This document shows positions 33,765 to 43,425 of a stretch of 64,000 nt of DNA, in pieces. The first letter of the stretch is position 1. Every line of letters begins with the position of its first letter. The notes beneath the pieces were generated by a model that had not been told where the DNA came from, did no database searches, and was given only the letters and a program-made list of their open reading frames with translations. Origin of the DNA: Rossellomorea sp. AcN35-11 (lineage in GTDB: Bacteria; Bacillota; Bacilli; Bacillales; Bacillaceae_B); contig CP128835.1 in NCBI GenBank assembly GCA_030388825.1, positions 2,784,001-2,848,000 on the forward strand. The letters run 5' to 3'. A program made the position numbers and the translations under genes.

Positions 33765-34619
33765 TTAGTTGGGAAGGAGTGCATTATCCTGAGTAAATCC
33801 AATATCTTCGAGTGCCAGCTTTAAAGTTGCACTTGTTTTCAAATCATCGAAGGTAATCCCCAGATTTCCAAGGGTATGGGCCACTTCAGGGCGAATACCT
33901 GTCAATACGGATTGAACACCCATCATTTTTAATGCATGGATGATCTGATAGATATTATGTGAAACCATCGTGTCCATAATGGCCACACCGGATATATCTA
34001 TGAATAAATGGTCTAACTGTAATTCTGAACTTCTCTTTAAAGCGGTTTCCATTACAGAGCTTGCTCTGTGGGTGTCTATTTCACCTATTAGAGGTAATAT
34101 TGCAACCTTGTCAGCAATAGGGACAATCGGGGCGGAGAGTTCATCCATAGCCGTATGAATAAGGGCCAGCTGATCATTTTGCTGCTTTATAGCCAATTCA
34201 TTGAACATGTATGTAATCTCATCCAGTAAGGGATTGATTCTATTGTTGGCTTGTAGCATGAGGGAGGCCGATATTTTATTGTCTTTAATTTGTTCGCTGA
34301 AAAATTCCCAAATCGCTGTACGGTACTTGGATAAGATTTTTAAGACCTCATTCAGGGATATACCGTGTTCAATGACGGCTTTTCCAACTTTCTGTGACCA
34401 TTCATTTATTTTAATAAGAGAATCATTTCGATCTTCATATAGTGATTCTCCAAGGGTATGAATTAATTCATTCCGCCGCTCTGACACTTCTTCCATCGTC
34501 ATTCCTGAGAATTTAATCTGTTCTGAATACCGCAGTCCTTGATTTTCGTAGACCATATGAGTGATTTCAGATTTATGAGAAATAATCTCTTGTCCTAAAT
34601 ATAGTAATTCATCTTCCAT
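33765..34619 (-). CDS. RsbR-like STAS-domain stressosome protein
   Basis: 284 residues. An N-terminal helical (non-haem globin-like) sensory region of about 160 residues precedes a C-terminal STAS domain: IVPIADKVAILPLIGEIDTHRA and LFIDISGVAIMDTMVSHNIYQ, which carry the two threonines phosphorylated by RsbT in RsbR. Such proteins build the stressosome and gate RsbT release toward sigma-B. The rest of the rsb operon is not in the window, so this is a stand-alone RsbR paralogue. AAAGGAG lies 12 bases before the ATG. Confidence 0.85.
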   Translation of the reverse strand: MEDELLYLGQEIISHKSEITHMVYENQGLRYSEQIKFSGMTMEEVSERRNELIHTLGESLYEDRNDSLIKINEWSQKVGKAVIEHGISLNEVLKILSKYRTAIWEFFSEQIKDNKISASLMLQANNRINPLLDEITYMFNELAIKQQNDQLALIHTAMDELSAPIVPIADKVAILPLIGEIDTHRASSVMETALKRSSELQLDHLFIDISGVAIMDTMVSHNIYQIIHALKMMGVQSVLTGIRPEVAHTLGNLGITFDDLKTSATLKLALEDIGFTQDNALLPN

Positions 34620-34787
34620 CTTTTCAGCCAGCTCCTTTATTTACAGGTGATTTATTTGAACTTTCGCAATAATCTCTTTTAATGGTAGTATAGTATAACA
34701 TAGAAAACTGTAGAATTATACCTATACGAAGTCAGAGTATCTTGAAACGGTCATTACTGTTTATGTTAAAAAGAAGGAGTAATTGAA

Positions 34788-35366
34788 GTGACACATCTAT
34801 GTTTAGTAAGACACGGGCAAACAAATTGGAATCTTCATGGGAAATTACAAGGTCAAACAGACATACCATTAAATGAAAACGGGAAATTGCAAGCAGAAGA
34901 ATGCAGAGAATACTTAAAAATGGAAAAATGGGATGTACTCATAACCACTTCATTGATGAGAGCAAGTAAAACGGCGGATATTATCAATGAAGCCTTGGAC
35001 CTGGACATTGTTTTAATGGATCAATTCAAGGAACGCTTTTTTGGTTTAGGAGAGGGCTTGTCCCGTGAAGAAAGAGAAAAGAATTATCCGGCCTTTATCT
35101 TCCCTGAAATGGAAACATACAATGAACTGGTAGATAGGGTGCAGGGAGGATTGAGGGAGATACAGCTTCAGTTTCCTGACAAGAAGGTACTTGTGGTGGC
35201 TCACGGTGCAGTCATCAGTGCAATCTTAAGAGAGTTTCTTGAAGAGGAGAAGAAATCGGAGCACTTGAAGCTGTTTAACGGGTGTCTCAGCCATTTGCAT
35301 TTCAAGAATAACCGTTGGTCCGTACATTCCTATAATGAAGTTGGTCTTTTATCGGAGCATGCATAA
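34788..35366 (+). CDS. Histidine phosphatase (phosphoglycerate-mutase fold)
   Basis: 192 residues. CLVRHGQTNWNLHGKLQGQTDIPLN contains the phospho-acceptor His; VLVVAHGAVISAI holds the second catalytic His. Cofactor-independent broad-specificity phosphatase family (PhoE/GpmB-like), physiological substrate unknown. Start is GTG 34788 after AAGGAG. Confidence 0.85.
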   Translation: MTHLCLVRHGQTNWNLHGKLQGQTDIPLNENGKLQAEECREYLKMEKWDVLITTSLMRASKTADIINEALDLDIVLMDQFKERFFGLGEGLSREEREKNYPAFIFPEMETYNELVDRVQGGLREIQLQFPDKKVLVVAHGAVISAILREFLEEEKKSEHLKLFNGCLSHLHFKNNRWSVHSYNEVGLLSEHA

Positions 35367-35425
35367 AGCTGGAACTTCTCTTACAGATTCTACTATAATT
35401 ATAAATGAAATGAGAAAAGATTGGT

Positions 35426-35821
35426 GTGATTGGTTTGGCTGTCATATTGTTTGATGGTGTTTGTAATTTCTGCAACAGCAGTGTACGCTTTATTATCGAC
35501 AGGGACCCTGAAGGTATATTTAAATTTGCCTCTTTACAAAGTGAAATTGGGAAACAATTAATTAAGGAACATGGCATTTCGAGAAACACAGACAGCATTG
35601 TGTTGATAGACGGAACTAAAGCTTATGTCGAATCAACAGCTGCTTTAAAGGTATGCTCCCAATTAAAGTGGCCCTGGAGGATCTTCCGTGTCGGGATGGT
35701 CATCCCGAAAATAGTACGAGATAAGGGTTACAGATGGGTGGCCAAGAACAGATATAGATGGTTCGGCAGGCAAGAATCATGTATGGTGCCACCGCCAGAT
35801 AGTAAAGACCGCTTTTTATAA
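35426..35821 (+). CDS. DCC-family (DUF393) thiol-oxidoreductase-like protein
   Basis: 131 residues. The LFDGVCNFCNSSVRFIIDRDP motif gives the DxxCxxC of the DCC family, thioredoxin-fold-like proteins of unknown partner. KFASLQSE and a basic C-terminal KNRYRWFGRQESCMVPP are also typical. GTG 35426 or TTG 35435 may be the start; neither has a strong ribosome site. Confidence 0.8.
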   Translation: MIGLAVILFDGVCNFCNSSVRFIIDRDPEGIFKFASLQSEIGKQLIKEHGISRNTDSIVLIDGTKAYVESTAALKVCSQLKWPWRIFRVGMVIPKIVRDKGYRWVAKNRYRWFGRQESCMVPPPDSKDRFL

Positions 35822-35822
35822 C

Positions 35823-35866
35823 AAAAAGACTTGATGGAAAATGGATTTCCTCAAGTCTTTTTATTT
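35823..35866 (+). terminator. Bidirectional terminator
   Basis: AAAAAGACTTGA pairs with TCAAGTCTTTTT. Confidence 0.85.
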
Positions 35867-36273
35867 TATTCACTTTGGATTGTTTTTACGGATACTTTTC
35901 TTCTTGACCGGGGACCATCAAATTCACAGAGGTAAATGCCTTGCCAGGTCCCCAAAAGAAGTACTCCATTCGTCACGATGATTGTTTGGGAGTGGCCAAC
36001 TGTACTTGTTTTTAAATGGGCAACTGTGTTTCCTTCTCCATGAAGGTCCAGAGTATGTTCCCAGGGGTATAACTCATCCAATCGCCGTAGAACATCCGTT
36101 TGAACATCTGGATCCGCGTTTTCATTCACCGTGATCCCGGCTGTGGTATGTAAGGATTGAACGACCACGATACCCTCTTTGATACCCGCATTGGTTATAA
36201 TGTCTTGTATATATGAGGTAATGTCAATCATTTCATCCCGTTTTTTCGTATCAAACGTAAGTGTAGTAATCAT
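35866..36273 (-). CDS. YjbQ/UPF0047 family protein
   Basis: 135 residues. [43 protein letters not shown] and [18 protein letters not shown] are the family hallmarks, with conserved His residues at the trimer metal site. The family has been called secondary thiamine-phosphate synthase for a weak in vitro activity; the true role is uncertain. Monocistronic. Confidence 0.9.
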   Translation of the reverse strand: MITTLTFDTKKRDEMIDITSYIQDIITNAGIKEGIVVVQSLHTTAGITVNENADPDVQTDVLRRLDELYPWEHTLDLHGEGNTVAHLKTSTVGHSQTIIVTNGVLLLGTWQGIYLCEFDGPRSRRKVSVKTIQSE

Positions 36274-36359
36274 GGTTACAGTCCTTTCTGTGTTTGGCTT
36301 TTTCCTTCCTATTCCTCTTAATCGTCCTTCTAAAACTAATAGTTTTCATTCATGATCGC

Positions 36360-36869
36360 TTACTGACTTTCAAGGGGGATCACACTGATCACCCTTGAAA
36401 CTTCCCGTTCATCGATTTCCTCTATTACGATTTCTGTTACGTCTGTGTGAAAGCAATCAGACCATTTCTCATACTCTCTTACAGCCCTGTGGAATTCTTC
36501 CATTATACCAATCCGCCCTACAGTAATATGAGGGGTGTAAGTATTGAACTGGTTTCGGAAAGGATGCAGCAATCCCTTATATAGTTGATCGTGTAAATGG
36601 ATGATCGAGTCATTTCCTTTTTTAACATTAAGAAATAAATATTCGTCGGATGCCCCTGTGATTTCCTTTAATACAAGAGGAAAGGGATTCATCTCAGAAG
36701 CTACGTTGCATACGTGTGAAATGATCTGACTCTGGGGTATGTTAGAAGTAAATGGGAAAACGAGTGTAATATGAGGTGGGATTTTATCCCATAAGGGATC
36801 GTGGACCTTTCTGATCCTTTGTATTTCTTCTGATTCAATTTCGGGGAAGATATGAATGGCTCGTTTCAT
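36360..36869 (-). CDS. 2H (2'-5' RNA ligase-like) phosphoesterase
   Basis: 169 residues with two HxT motifs, PPHITLVFPF and TPHITVGRI, about 80 residues apart, the catalytic pair of the 2H phosphoesterase superfamily. Acts on cyclic nucleotide or RNA ends in other members. ATG 36869 after AAAGGAG; the first gene of a convergently oriented group with the small membrane protein upstream. Confidence 0.82.
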   Translation of the reverse strand: MKRAIHIFPEIESEEIQRIRKVHDPLWDKIPPHITLVFPFTSNIPQSQIISHVCNVASEMNPFPLVLKEITGASDEYLFLNVKKGNDSIIHLHDQLYKGLLHPFRNQFNTYTPHITVGRIGIMEEFHRAVREYEKWSDCFHTDVTEIVIEEIDEREVSRVISVIPLESQ

Positions 36870-36874
36870 CGATT

Positions 36875-37177
36875 TTACTCCTTTGATCCACACGTGGCTT
36901 CTTGTTTTCTTAAGAACGTGTGTTTTTCTCGGTCAAATGAAGCTCTGAAGCATTTTCCATCAGTCGTTTTGTATAAAGCTTCATACACTTTCTCTTGATT
37001 ATTTGTAATATGAGTTTGAATGATGCCAATGATGATGGCATCGGGAGAAACTTTATGTAGCGCCGATTCAATGCTTGAGTGTAAAATGAACCGCTGATAG
37101 CCATATAGAATAATAACGCAGGCAACGAGCAAGAGGAACATCCAGCGGAATCCTTCTAGTAGTAAAGTCTTATTCAT
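36875..37177 (-). CDS. Hypothetical single-pass membrane protein
   Basis: 100 residues; N-terminal anchor (WMFLLLVACVIILYGYQ) and an external part with two Cys (GKCFRASFDREKH, EATCGSKE). TAGGAG nine bases before ATG 37177. Five bases separate it from the 2H gene, so they are co-transcribed. Family unknown. Confidence 0.55.
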   Translation of the reverse strand: MNKTLLLEGFRWMFLLLVACVIILYGYQRFILHSSIESALHKVSPDAIIIGIIQTHITNNQEKVYEALYKTTDGKCFRASFDREKHTFLRKQEATCGSKE

Positions 37178-37256
37178 TTGAGATTACTCCTATCTTCTGA
37201 ACGATGGATTATTTCTATAACCTGGTCCTGCACGTGAATAAGGCTGAAGACAGCGC

Positions 37257-37985
37257 TTATTCACGTAAAGTTGAATATAATCGTTTAGCGAGGTTCAAAG
37301 CAGCAGTATTGTCTCCATGGAGACAGATTGTGTCCGCTTTAATTGAGATTACCTCCCCATCAGCAGTGACCACTTCCTGTTTGTCCACCATTCGTAACAC
37401 CTGCTCTTCTACCTCCTGCTCATCATGAAGAACTGCATTGGCATGGGAACGGGGGGTGAGGGAACCATCCGATTGATAGGTTCGATCAGCGAATACTTCA
37501 TGTGCAACCTTCAATCCGATCTCTTCTCCAGCTTTTGTCAGCTCACTTTGAGACAGTCCGAATAAGGTCAGCCCGGGATCAAGGTCATATACGGCTCTAG
37601 CAATCGATCCAGCGAGGACGGGGTCCTTTGCTGCCATATTATATAGTGCTCCATGGGGCTTTACGTGGGATAAACTTCCTCCCTGTGCCTTTGTAAAACC
37701 GAGAAGGGCTCCTATTTGATATTGTACTAGGGCATAAGCTTCTTCGGGGGTTACTTTCATTATCCTTCTGCCAAACCCTTGCAGGTCGGGCAAACCCGGG
37801 TGAGCACCTATCTTTACATTATTCTCCAGTGCATGCGTGACCGTTCTCTTCATAACCAGTGGGTCTCCTGCATGATATCCGCAGGCAATATTAACAGAGG
37901 AAACGAATTTCATCATTTCTTCATCTTTTCCAATCGTATATGTACCAAAGCTTTCTCCTAAGTCACAGTTTAAATCGATTTTCAT
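37257..37985 (-). CDS. pxpA: 5-oxoprolinase subunit A (LamB/YcsF family)
   Basis: 242 residues. [41 protein letters not shown] and [14 protein letters not shown] are the diagnostic YcsF/PxpA stretches. With PxpB and PxpC it hydrolyses 5-oxoproline to glutamate at the cost of ATP. Neither pxpB nor pxpC is adjacent here, so they must be elsewhere or absent. Confidence 0.88.
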   Translation of the reverse strand: MKIDLNCDLGESFGTYTIGKDEEMMKFVSSVNIACGYHAGDPLVMKRTVTHALENNVKIGAHPGLPDLQGFGRRIMKVTPEEAYALVQYQIGALLGFTKAQGGSLSHVKPHGALYNMAAKDPVLAGSIARAVYDLDPGLTLFGLSQSELTKAGEEIGLKVAHEVFADRTYQSDGSLTPRSHANAVLHDEQEVEEQVLRMVDKQEVVTADGEVISIKADTICLHGDNTAALNLAKRLYSTLRE

Positions 37986-38313
37986 TGTTCCATCCTTTCA
38001 TCCATATGAAATGAATTGTAACATTCAGAATTCTTATTCATCATATCATACATCTCATTTGGATGCTTTTCCTGACTGGCTGACAGAGATAAAACCTCTT
38101 TTTCCAATCAGATATTGATTCTTATCATCAATTCATGTTTAGATGTAATCAAATCGTTCCTGATTTTTATAAAGTAAAGGTATGAGGTAGGGGAGGTATC
38201 ATAGAACATGTACCTTTTCTAGGGGGGGAGGAATCGTCTCCTGTTTAAGTGACAAGGTAGCATTGCTGAAAGAGGCAGAAGGGTGTCTCTGCCTCTTATT
38301 CTATGTACTAATT
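37986..38313. other. 328-base gap upstream of pxpA
   Basis: No gene seen. Holds the pxpA promoter region, a dyad ATTGAT/ATCAAT at 38114-38132, and the hairpin listed at 38270. Confidence 0.4.
38270..38297 (-). terminator. Hairpin after the small membrane gene
   Basis: AAGAGGCAGA pairs with TCTGCCTCTT; the minus-strand tail is a short T-run. Confidence 0.55.
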
Positions 38314-38499
38314 CTATTGTGAATGGGTGAGCTTGTGTTTTACCTTATGGTACCAAATTTTTATCCTTCCATCGCTTACCATCTCTTTCTCTTTCTTAGG
38401 GTGGTAATGAATCACTCTTGTTCGTAAATAGAAATATATAATTTCTTCAATTAGGATGAAAAGTATAAAAAGAGATACCGAAATGATTAACCAATTCAT
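38314..38499 (-). CDS. Small single-pass membrane protein
   Basis: 61 residues: one hydrophobic segment (WLIISVSLFILFILIEEIIYFYL) followed by a strongly basic tail. AAAGGGGG precedes ATG 38499. No family recognised. Confidence 0.5.
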   Translation of the reverse strand: MNWLIISVSLFILFILIEEIIYFYLRTRVIHYHPKKEKEMVSDGRIKIWYHKVKHKLTHSQ

Positions 38500-38623
38500 G
38501 CATTTTCCCCCTTTCGATTACGGTCCCTAACAAGTTTATGGATATATCTACCACATTATGAATCGAATGAAACCTGGCTGAATCAAAAAAATGTTTTCTT
38601 TTATAAGGAATACCGGTAAAAGT

Positions 38624-38658
38624 AAAAACCGGAGCATATTTACAGCTCCGGTTTTTTT
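38624..38658 (-). terminator. Bidirectional terminator after the MFS gene
   Basis: AAAAACCGGAGC pairs with GCTCCGGTTTTT. Confidence 0.85.
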
Positions 38659-38671
38659 CGAGATGATTTCG

Positions 38672-39896
38672 TTAAGCCTTCTTAGTGGATATCACATGTG
38701 GGGTATTTCCCTGCACTTTAATGAAAAGCATCCCTACGAGACTAGATAGTATACTGAGGACAATGAATGTGATAAAAGTATGAAAAGGTTCAATTAACGC
38801 CACTAACGGAGGACCTGCAGCGACACCTGTAAATCTCATTGAACTGTAGATGGAGGTAATGGTACCGCGGTGTTCTTTTTCTATCCCTTCTGTTATCAAT
38901 GCATCCAAACATGGAAGGGCTGCACCCATTCCGATACCGGCAACTGAAAATATGATTAAGATCATCCATTTGCCTTCTGTGAAAATCAGCGGAATGAAAG
39001 CCACTGAACTCAAAAGGGATGCAAATACGATGACCCATTTCATCTTGTCTTTCCCTTTTCCAATCACTTTCCCAGTAATATAAGAGGTCAGGCATAAAAA
39101 AAAGAAGAGGGATGGCCAAATATAAACCTTTCATCACACCATCCATTCCATAAGCTTGTTCTAAACGGGTCGATAAATAATATAAGAAGCCGAATAATGT
39201 GAACATGGATACGATTCCAATTATAAAAATTCCGAATATCCATTTCTTTTCCCTTCTAAGGATCACTCCCACTTCATGAACAAATTCCTTAATGGTCTGT
39301 TTGGCTTCTCCTTCTTTTTGTCTGATAGGTACCTTTACAAGCAAGACAATCAGTAAAATGGACAGAAGTGAAAATACGGGGATAGAGAAGAATGGAATGA
39401 ACCATATCCAGGCTGCAAATAATGCACCAAGTACAGGGCTCAATACTTTACCGAACGTATTGGATGTCTCTATTAAGCCTAAACCTTTGGTGATTTCATC
39501 ATCATTTTCATACAGGTCACCTACCGTTGGGATGACAACCGGGAAGGCTCCGGCTGCACCAATTCCTTGAACAACCCTTCCTATAATGATGAAAACGTAG
39601 GCGTTTGTACCGTAAATGGAAGCGAATCCACAGATGAGACCTCCCATTCCTGCAATGATCAGACTGGGGATCAGAACTTTTTTTCTTCCGAAACGATCGG
39701 ATAAGTAACCGGCAATGGGAATACAGAGAATAGCAAAAATGGAATACACGGTTATGATCAAGCTTGATTGAAAACCCGTAATGGCAAGCTTTTTTTCCAA
39801 TTGGGGAAGAACAGGGATCAACATCGAATTCCCCAGAGTCATTACTAAAGGAATAGAGGATAAGGCCAATATATCTAATTTTTTTTCGCTTCCCAT
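38672..39896 (-). pseudogene. MFS transporter with one +1 frame break
   Basis: Drug/solute:H+ antiporter type. The first 268 residues (about eight helices, motif A GYLSDRFGRKK, motif GRVVQGIGAAGAFPVV) are in one frame; at an eight-A run on the plus strand (39096-39103) the frame shifts, and LCLTSYITGKVIGKGKDKMK continues in another to the stop at 38672. Removing one base gives 407 residues and 12 helices, a normal length. As written the protein ends in about 100 missense residues after helix 8. Substrate unknown. Confidence 0.85.
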
Positions 39897-40230
39897 CTAC
39901 TTGCACCTCATTTTCATTTATACAGATCTTATTTTCTTCAAGACCATCATTTTCATACCTCCACTTTAATTTATTATAAAATTATTATGTAAACTGATGT
40001 CTCTAACTGAAATATTACCCGCTTCTCATTTGATTTTAATGATGATGGACGAAAATAAAAGGGGGTATGAATCATGTGGATTCGGATTATTCCTATTTTT
40101 TTGTTATACGGCCGTTAAGTTGATGTACTGTCATATCAGGGCATTGAACTCTTTCAAGCCTTTAATGATTTTATTTTCGATAAAAGTAAATTAAAATAAT
40201 ACGTACTAAGCTTTGAAGCAGGTGATGTTT
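39897..40230. other. Intergenic region before the two-component system
   Basis: A/T-rich divergent promoter region between the MFS gene and the regulator; contains only the small frameshifted gene at 40074. Confidence 0.4.
40074..40194 (+). pseudogene. Probable small membrane protein with a +1 frame break
   Basis: AAAAGGGGG lies seven bases before ATG 40074. The frame reads MWIRIIPIFLLYGR then stops at 40116. With one base fewer, in the T7 run (about 40096-40102) or the GGCC just after, the reading continues AVKLMYCHIRALNSFKP and ends at 40194, giving 39 residues. The downstream piece lacks a start of its own. Family unknown. Confidence 0.4.
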
Positions 40231-40906
40231 GTGAAACGGATACTCGTCATAGAAGATGAAAAAAATCTATCCAGGTTTATTGAACTGGAACTTAAATACG
40301 AAGGGTATGAAGTAGCTCTTGCCTATGATGGCAGGGGGGGACTTGAGAAAGCTTTAACTGAAGACTGGGATATCATCCTACTGGATCTTATGCTGCCAAA
40401 GTTAAACGGTCTTGAGGTTTGCAGGAGGATCCGCCAAGTGAAAACCGTCCCCATCGTCATGATTACAGCAAGGGATAGTGTAATGGACCGTGTATCAGGA
40501 TTAGACAGCGGCGCAGATGATTACATTGTAAAGCCATTTGCCATTGAAGAATTGTTGGCAAGGTTGAGGGCTTTATTCAGGCGGGGGGAAGAGTGAGGGA
40601 GCAGGTTCAACCACCTATCATTACCGAGATATCACCGTTCATAAGGAGTCACGGCAAGTATTTAAATTTGAACATGAAATCGAAGTGACCAAAAGGGAAT
40701 ATGACCTTTTACTTGCCTTTTTGGAAAATCAAAATATCGTTTTGACACGTGAAGTCCTTCTTAATAAAGTGTGGGGATATGATACAGAGGTGGAAACGAA
40801 TGTAGTGGATGTTTATGTGAGATATCTTCGGAACAAAATTGATTCTCCTGATGAGGAGAGCTATATCCAAACGATACGTGGTACGGGATATGTGATGAGG
40901 ACATGA
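40231..40906 (+). pseudogene. OmpR-family response regulator with one +1 frame break
   Basis: Receiver domain: [20 protein letters not shown] (acidic pocket), phospho-acceptor Asp in [13 protein letters not shown], Lys in [16 protein letters not shown] six-G run at 40583-40588 shifts the frame after LFRRG and a TGA follows. One G fewer restores [19 protein letters not shown] and the winged-helix DNA-binding domain ([38 protein letters not shown]), 224 residues in all, normal length. GTG 40231 is the likely start. The stop overlaps the kinase ATG. Confidence 0.88.
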
Positions 40907-42310
40907 AAACATTTTTCAATCGTTTTAAGCCCACTTCCCTGAAAGTAAAGTGGGCGTTAGCAGCTGGTTCTGCCATATTCCTTGCCTTTTCCTTATTCAG
41001 CTTTTTTCAATATCATGCCATCAGCAAGTGGATGATTGATGAAGAAGAAAATAATTTTGGCCGGGTCTTGGATGAAATCACCGTTTTCTTTAAACAGAGA
41101 GGGCCGAATATACTGCTCCAGGACATTTATGATAGCAGGGACTTGATGAAACAAATAGCTGAAAAGGACCAGACGATACGTATTTTAGACCGGCAGGGTA
41201 ATCAAGTCCTGGAAATAAGGGGAGAAAACGATTCAGCCTTTTATGTATCATTTCAACCTGTCAGAGAGAAGTCTGTTCTACTGCTTGAGTCTGAGGGTAA
41301 GCAGATGCTGATTGGGAGATCTCCTATCCGATCAAGTCAATTCAATGGGTATGTGGAAATGATCCAGCCATTGAATCGATACGAGAATATCATGCAAAAC
41401 CTTTTTTTGGATGATGACCATCACTGGGATATTAGCCCTTTTAATCAGTGCTGTTATCGGATATTCCATGGCCAGAAGTTTTGTCCGTCCCTTGAACAGC
41501 CTTTCTGAGACTATGAGATCCATCGAAAGAAAAGGATTTCATGAAAGAGTAGAGATTGTGAAGGCCCATGATGAAATCAGTGAACTATCACAGATCTTCA
41601 ATAAGATGATGAGTCAAATTGAGAAGTCGTTTCAGCAGCAGCAGCAATTTGTCGAGGATGCCTCACACGAATTACGAACGCCTATCCAGGTATTAGAAGG
41701 GCACCTTGCACTATTGAACAGATGGGGTAAAAAGGATCCCACAATACTAGAGGAGTCTTTACAAGTGTCATTAGAAGAGCTTGAAAGAGTCAAACGCCTC
41801 ATTTCAGAATTGTTGGAATTATCAAGAACGGACAGAGAAAAATTTGACTTTCAGAACGCTCAGGCCCATGCTCAGAATGTTGTCGATAAGGTGATTCGAG
41901 ACTTTCAATTCCTTCATCAAGAACATGAATTTTCTTGTTTGGATGAGTTGGACCATGAAGCGTCTGTCTTCATATTGCCCAGGCATCTTGAACAAATCTT
42001 GATCATCCTGCTGGATAATGCTGTTAAGTATTCAGAAAAGCATTCAAAGATCGAAGTGAAACTAATGGAACATGAAGGGGAAGTGGTGATCGAGGTAAAA
42101 GACGAAGGGATAGGTATTCCCAACGAAGACTTACCGAAGATATTTGATCGTTTCTACCGAGTTGATAAGGCAAGAAGTCGAGAAAATGGCGGGTATGGCC
42201 TGGGCCTTGCCATCGCATCAAAGCTGATTCAGAAATATGACGGTGAAATAACGGCCTTAAGAAACCAACCTGTAGGAACCATCATACAAATTTCTCTAAA
42301 GTCCTCTTAA
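40903..42310 (+). pseudogene. Sensor histidine kinase with one +1 frame break
   Basis: Partner of the response regulator, overlapping it by four bases. TM1 (WALAAGSAIFLAFSLFSFF), an external sensing domain to about residue 160, then the frame breaks at a seven-T run (41402-41408). With one T fewer it reads WMMTITGILALLISAVIGYS (TM2), HAMP, phospho-His motif FVEDASHELRTPIQVLEGHL, N box ILLDNAVKYSEKH, and ATP lid KDEGIGIPNEDLPKIF with GYGLGLAI. The restored product has 468 residues, normal length. Signal unknown. Confidence 0.88.
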
Positions 42311-42332
42311 TAAACCATTTTTCCAGCTTAAA

Positions 42333-42361
42333 AGACGTCTCAATATTTATCAGAGACGTCT
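42333..42361. terminator. Terminator between kinase and Hsp20-like gene
   Basis: AGACGTCTC pairs with GAGACGTCT over an 11-base loop; weak tails on both sides. Overlaps the stop of the minus-strand gene. Confidence 0.55.
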
Positions 42362-42852
42362 ATTTCGGTATATTGCATATCAATGTTTTTCGGTATTTTC
42401 AGCTCCAGTATTCCATCTTTGTATTGAGCTACAGCACCCTTCTTCTTTACCAGGCAAGGGAGAGTGATGATCTGTCTTTCTCCACTTTCCGGTATATTCT
42501 CAATAATGGCCTGATTGGATGTATGGAATATTTTTAATTTCTTCATCCACTCTTCATCGGGAACTTGAAACCGGATATAAATATCCTCAAAGGACTCAAA
42601 CACGTTCGCGGGTATTGAAGATGAGGAAGGAGTTGGCTGACCTCTTTTGGAATTCCCCCCCTGATTGCCGGCAGGGTTCATAAAAGGATGTGCCCCGCTC
42701 ATCATATCATTTGGATTCATCATACTCTCCCAGCCACCGGGAAACATTTTCTTCATCATTCCTTGAATATAGGAATCCATTTCTTTCGGATTCATTTGAT
42801 TCAATTGATCTTTCATGTCTTTATTGAAAGGGAATAAACTCCACGGGAACAT
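42340..42852 (-). CDS. Hsp20/alpha-crystallin-like protein
   Basis: 170 residues. The C-terminal 80 residues have the alpha-crystallin pattern (FESFEDIYIRFQVPDEEWMK, YKDGILELKIPK). The N-terminal half is unusual: MFPWSLFPFNKDM, then methionine- and proline-rich (KKMFPGGWESMMNPNDMMSG), resembling spore-coat or germination Hsp20-like proteins (GerT/CotM type) more than general chaperones. ATG 42852 after GAGGTGG. Role in the spore coat is an inference. Confidence 0.65.
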   Translation of the reverse strand: MFPWSLFPFNKDMKDQLNQMNPKEMDSYIQGMMKKMFPGGWESMMNPNDMMSGAHPFMNPAGNQGGNSKRGQPTPSSSSIPANVFESFEDIYIRFQVPDEEWMKKLKIFHTSNQAIIENIPESGERQIITLPCLVKKKGAVAQYKDGILELKIPKNIDMQYTEIDVSDKY

Positions 42853-43425
42853 GTGAACCACCTCACTTTCATCTCTATTTAACAACCGCTTTGACGTTAC
42901 ATTCTATGCAGGATATAGGCGAAAAGTTCATATAGGGGGTAAAGGAAGGATGGATAAATATTTAAAAGGAGCGGACCTTCGTCCATCACGCAGTCTTCCT
43001 CTATCATTCTGACAATCTTATAATTTATAAAAAATGAAGAAAAATAACAAAAAATATTTGGTTTTTTTTAGTAACAGTAGTAAGATGGTTTATGAAAAAA
43101 GCACCCTTATGACAGGGGATAAGAAGGTGAATGAGAAAGCGCTTAATAAAATATTATTTCAGAATAGTCGATCAAAAAAAGTGGTTTTCTTATAATTTAT
43201 TATGGGAATATAAGTAATATTCCTATGCCATCAGCGGAAAACAAAATTTTAAGAAATTTGTCATAAAGACTTTATCTTACTACTGCACAGTGATAAAATG
43301 TCCTTGTAAGCGTTTTAATGTGTTAAAAATTACTATTCTTGCATAATGAAATTCTGTTTTAGACATGTAAGAATACATGATACCCAAATAATACTAACTG
43401 GCAAAATAGTTGGAGGTTTTTCACA
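42853..43425. other. 573-base A/T-rich control region before odhA
   Basis: No gene seen. A perfect dyad GGAATAT-AAGTA-ATATTCC lies at 43205-43223, about 200 bases before odhA, and the ribosome site TTGGAGG just before 43426. The length suggests a long leader or several regulatory sites. Confidence 0.5.
43205..43223. promoter_or_regulatory. Perfect dyad upstream of odhA
   Basis: Seven-base arms (GGAATAT and ATATTCC) with a five-base centre; operator-like, regulator unknown. Confidence 0.35.

Noticed and set aside
39997..40194. Independent 65-residue protein
   Set aside because: Its 5' half lacks a ribosome site; the strong site lies before ATG 40074 in another frame, so the 3' half is better read as a continuation after a frame break.
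40560..40700. Programmed frameshifting at the six-G run in the response regulator
   Set aside because: No slippery heptamer with a downstream pseudoknot was evident, and the same +1 pattern appears in unrelated genes, which favours sequence error.
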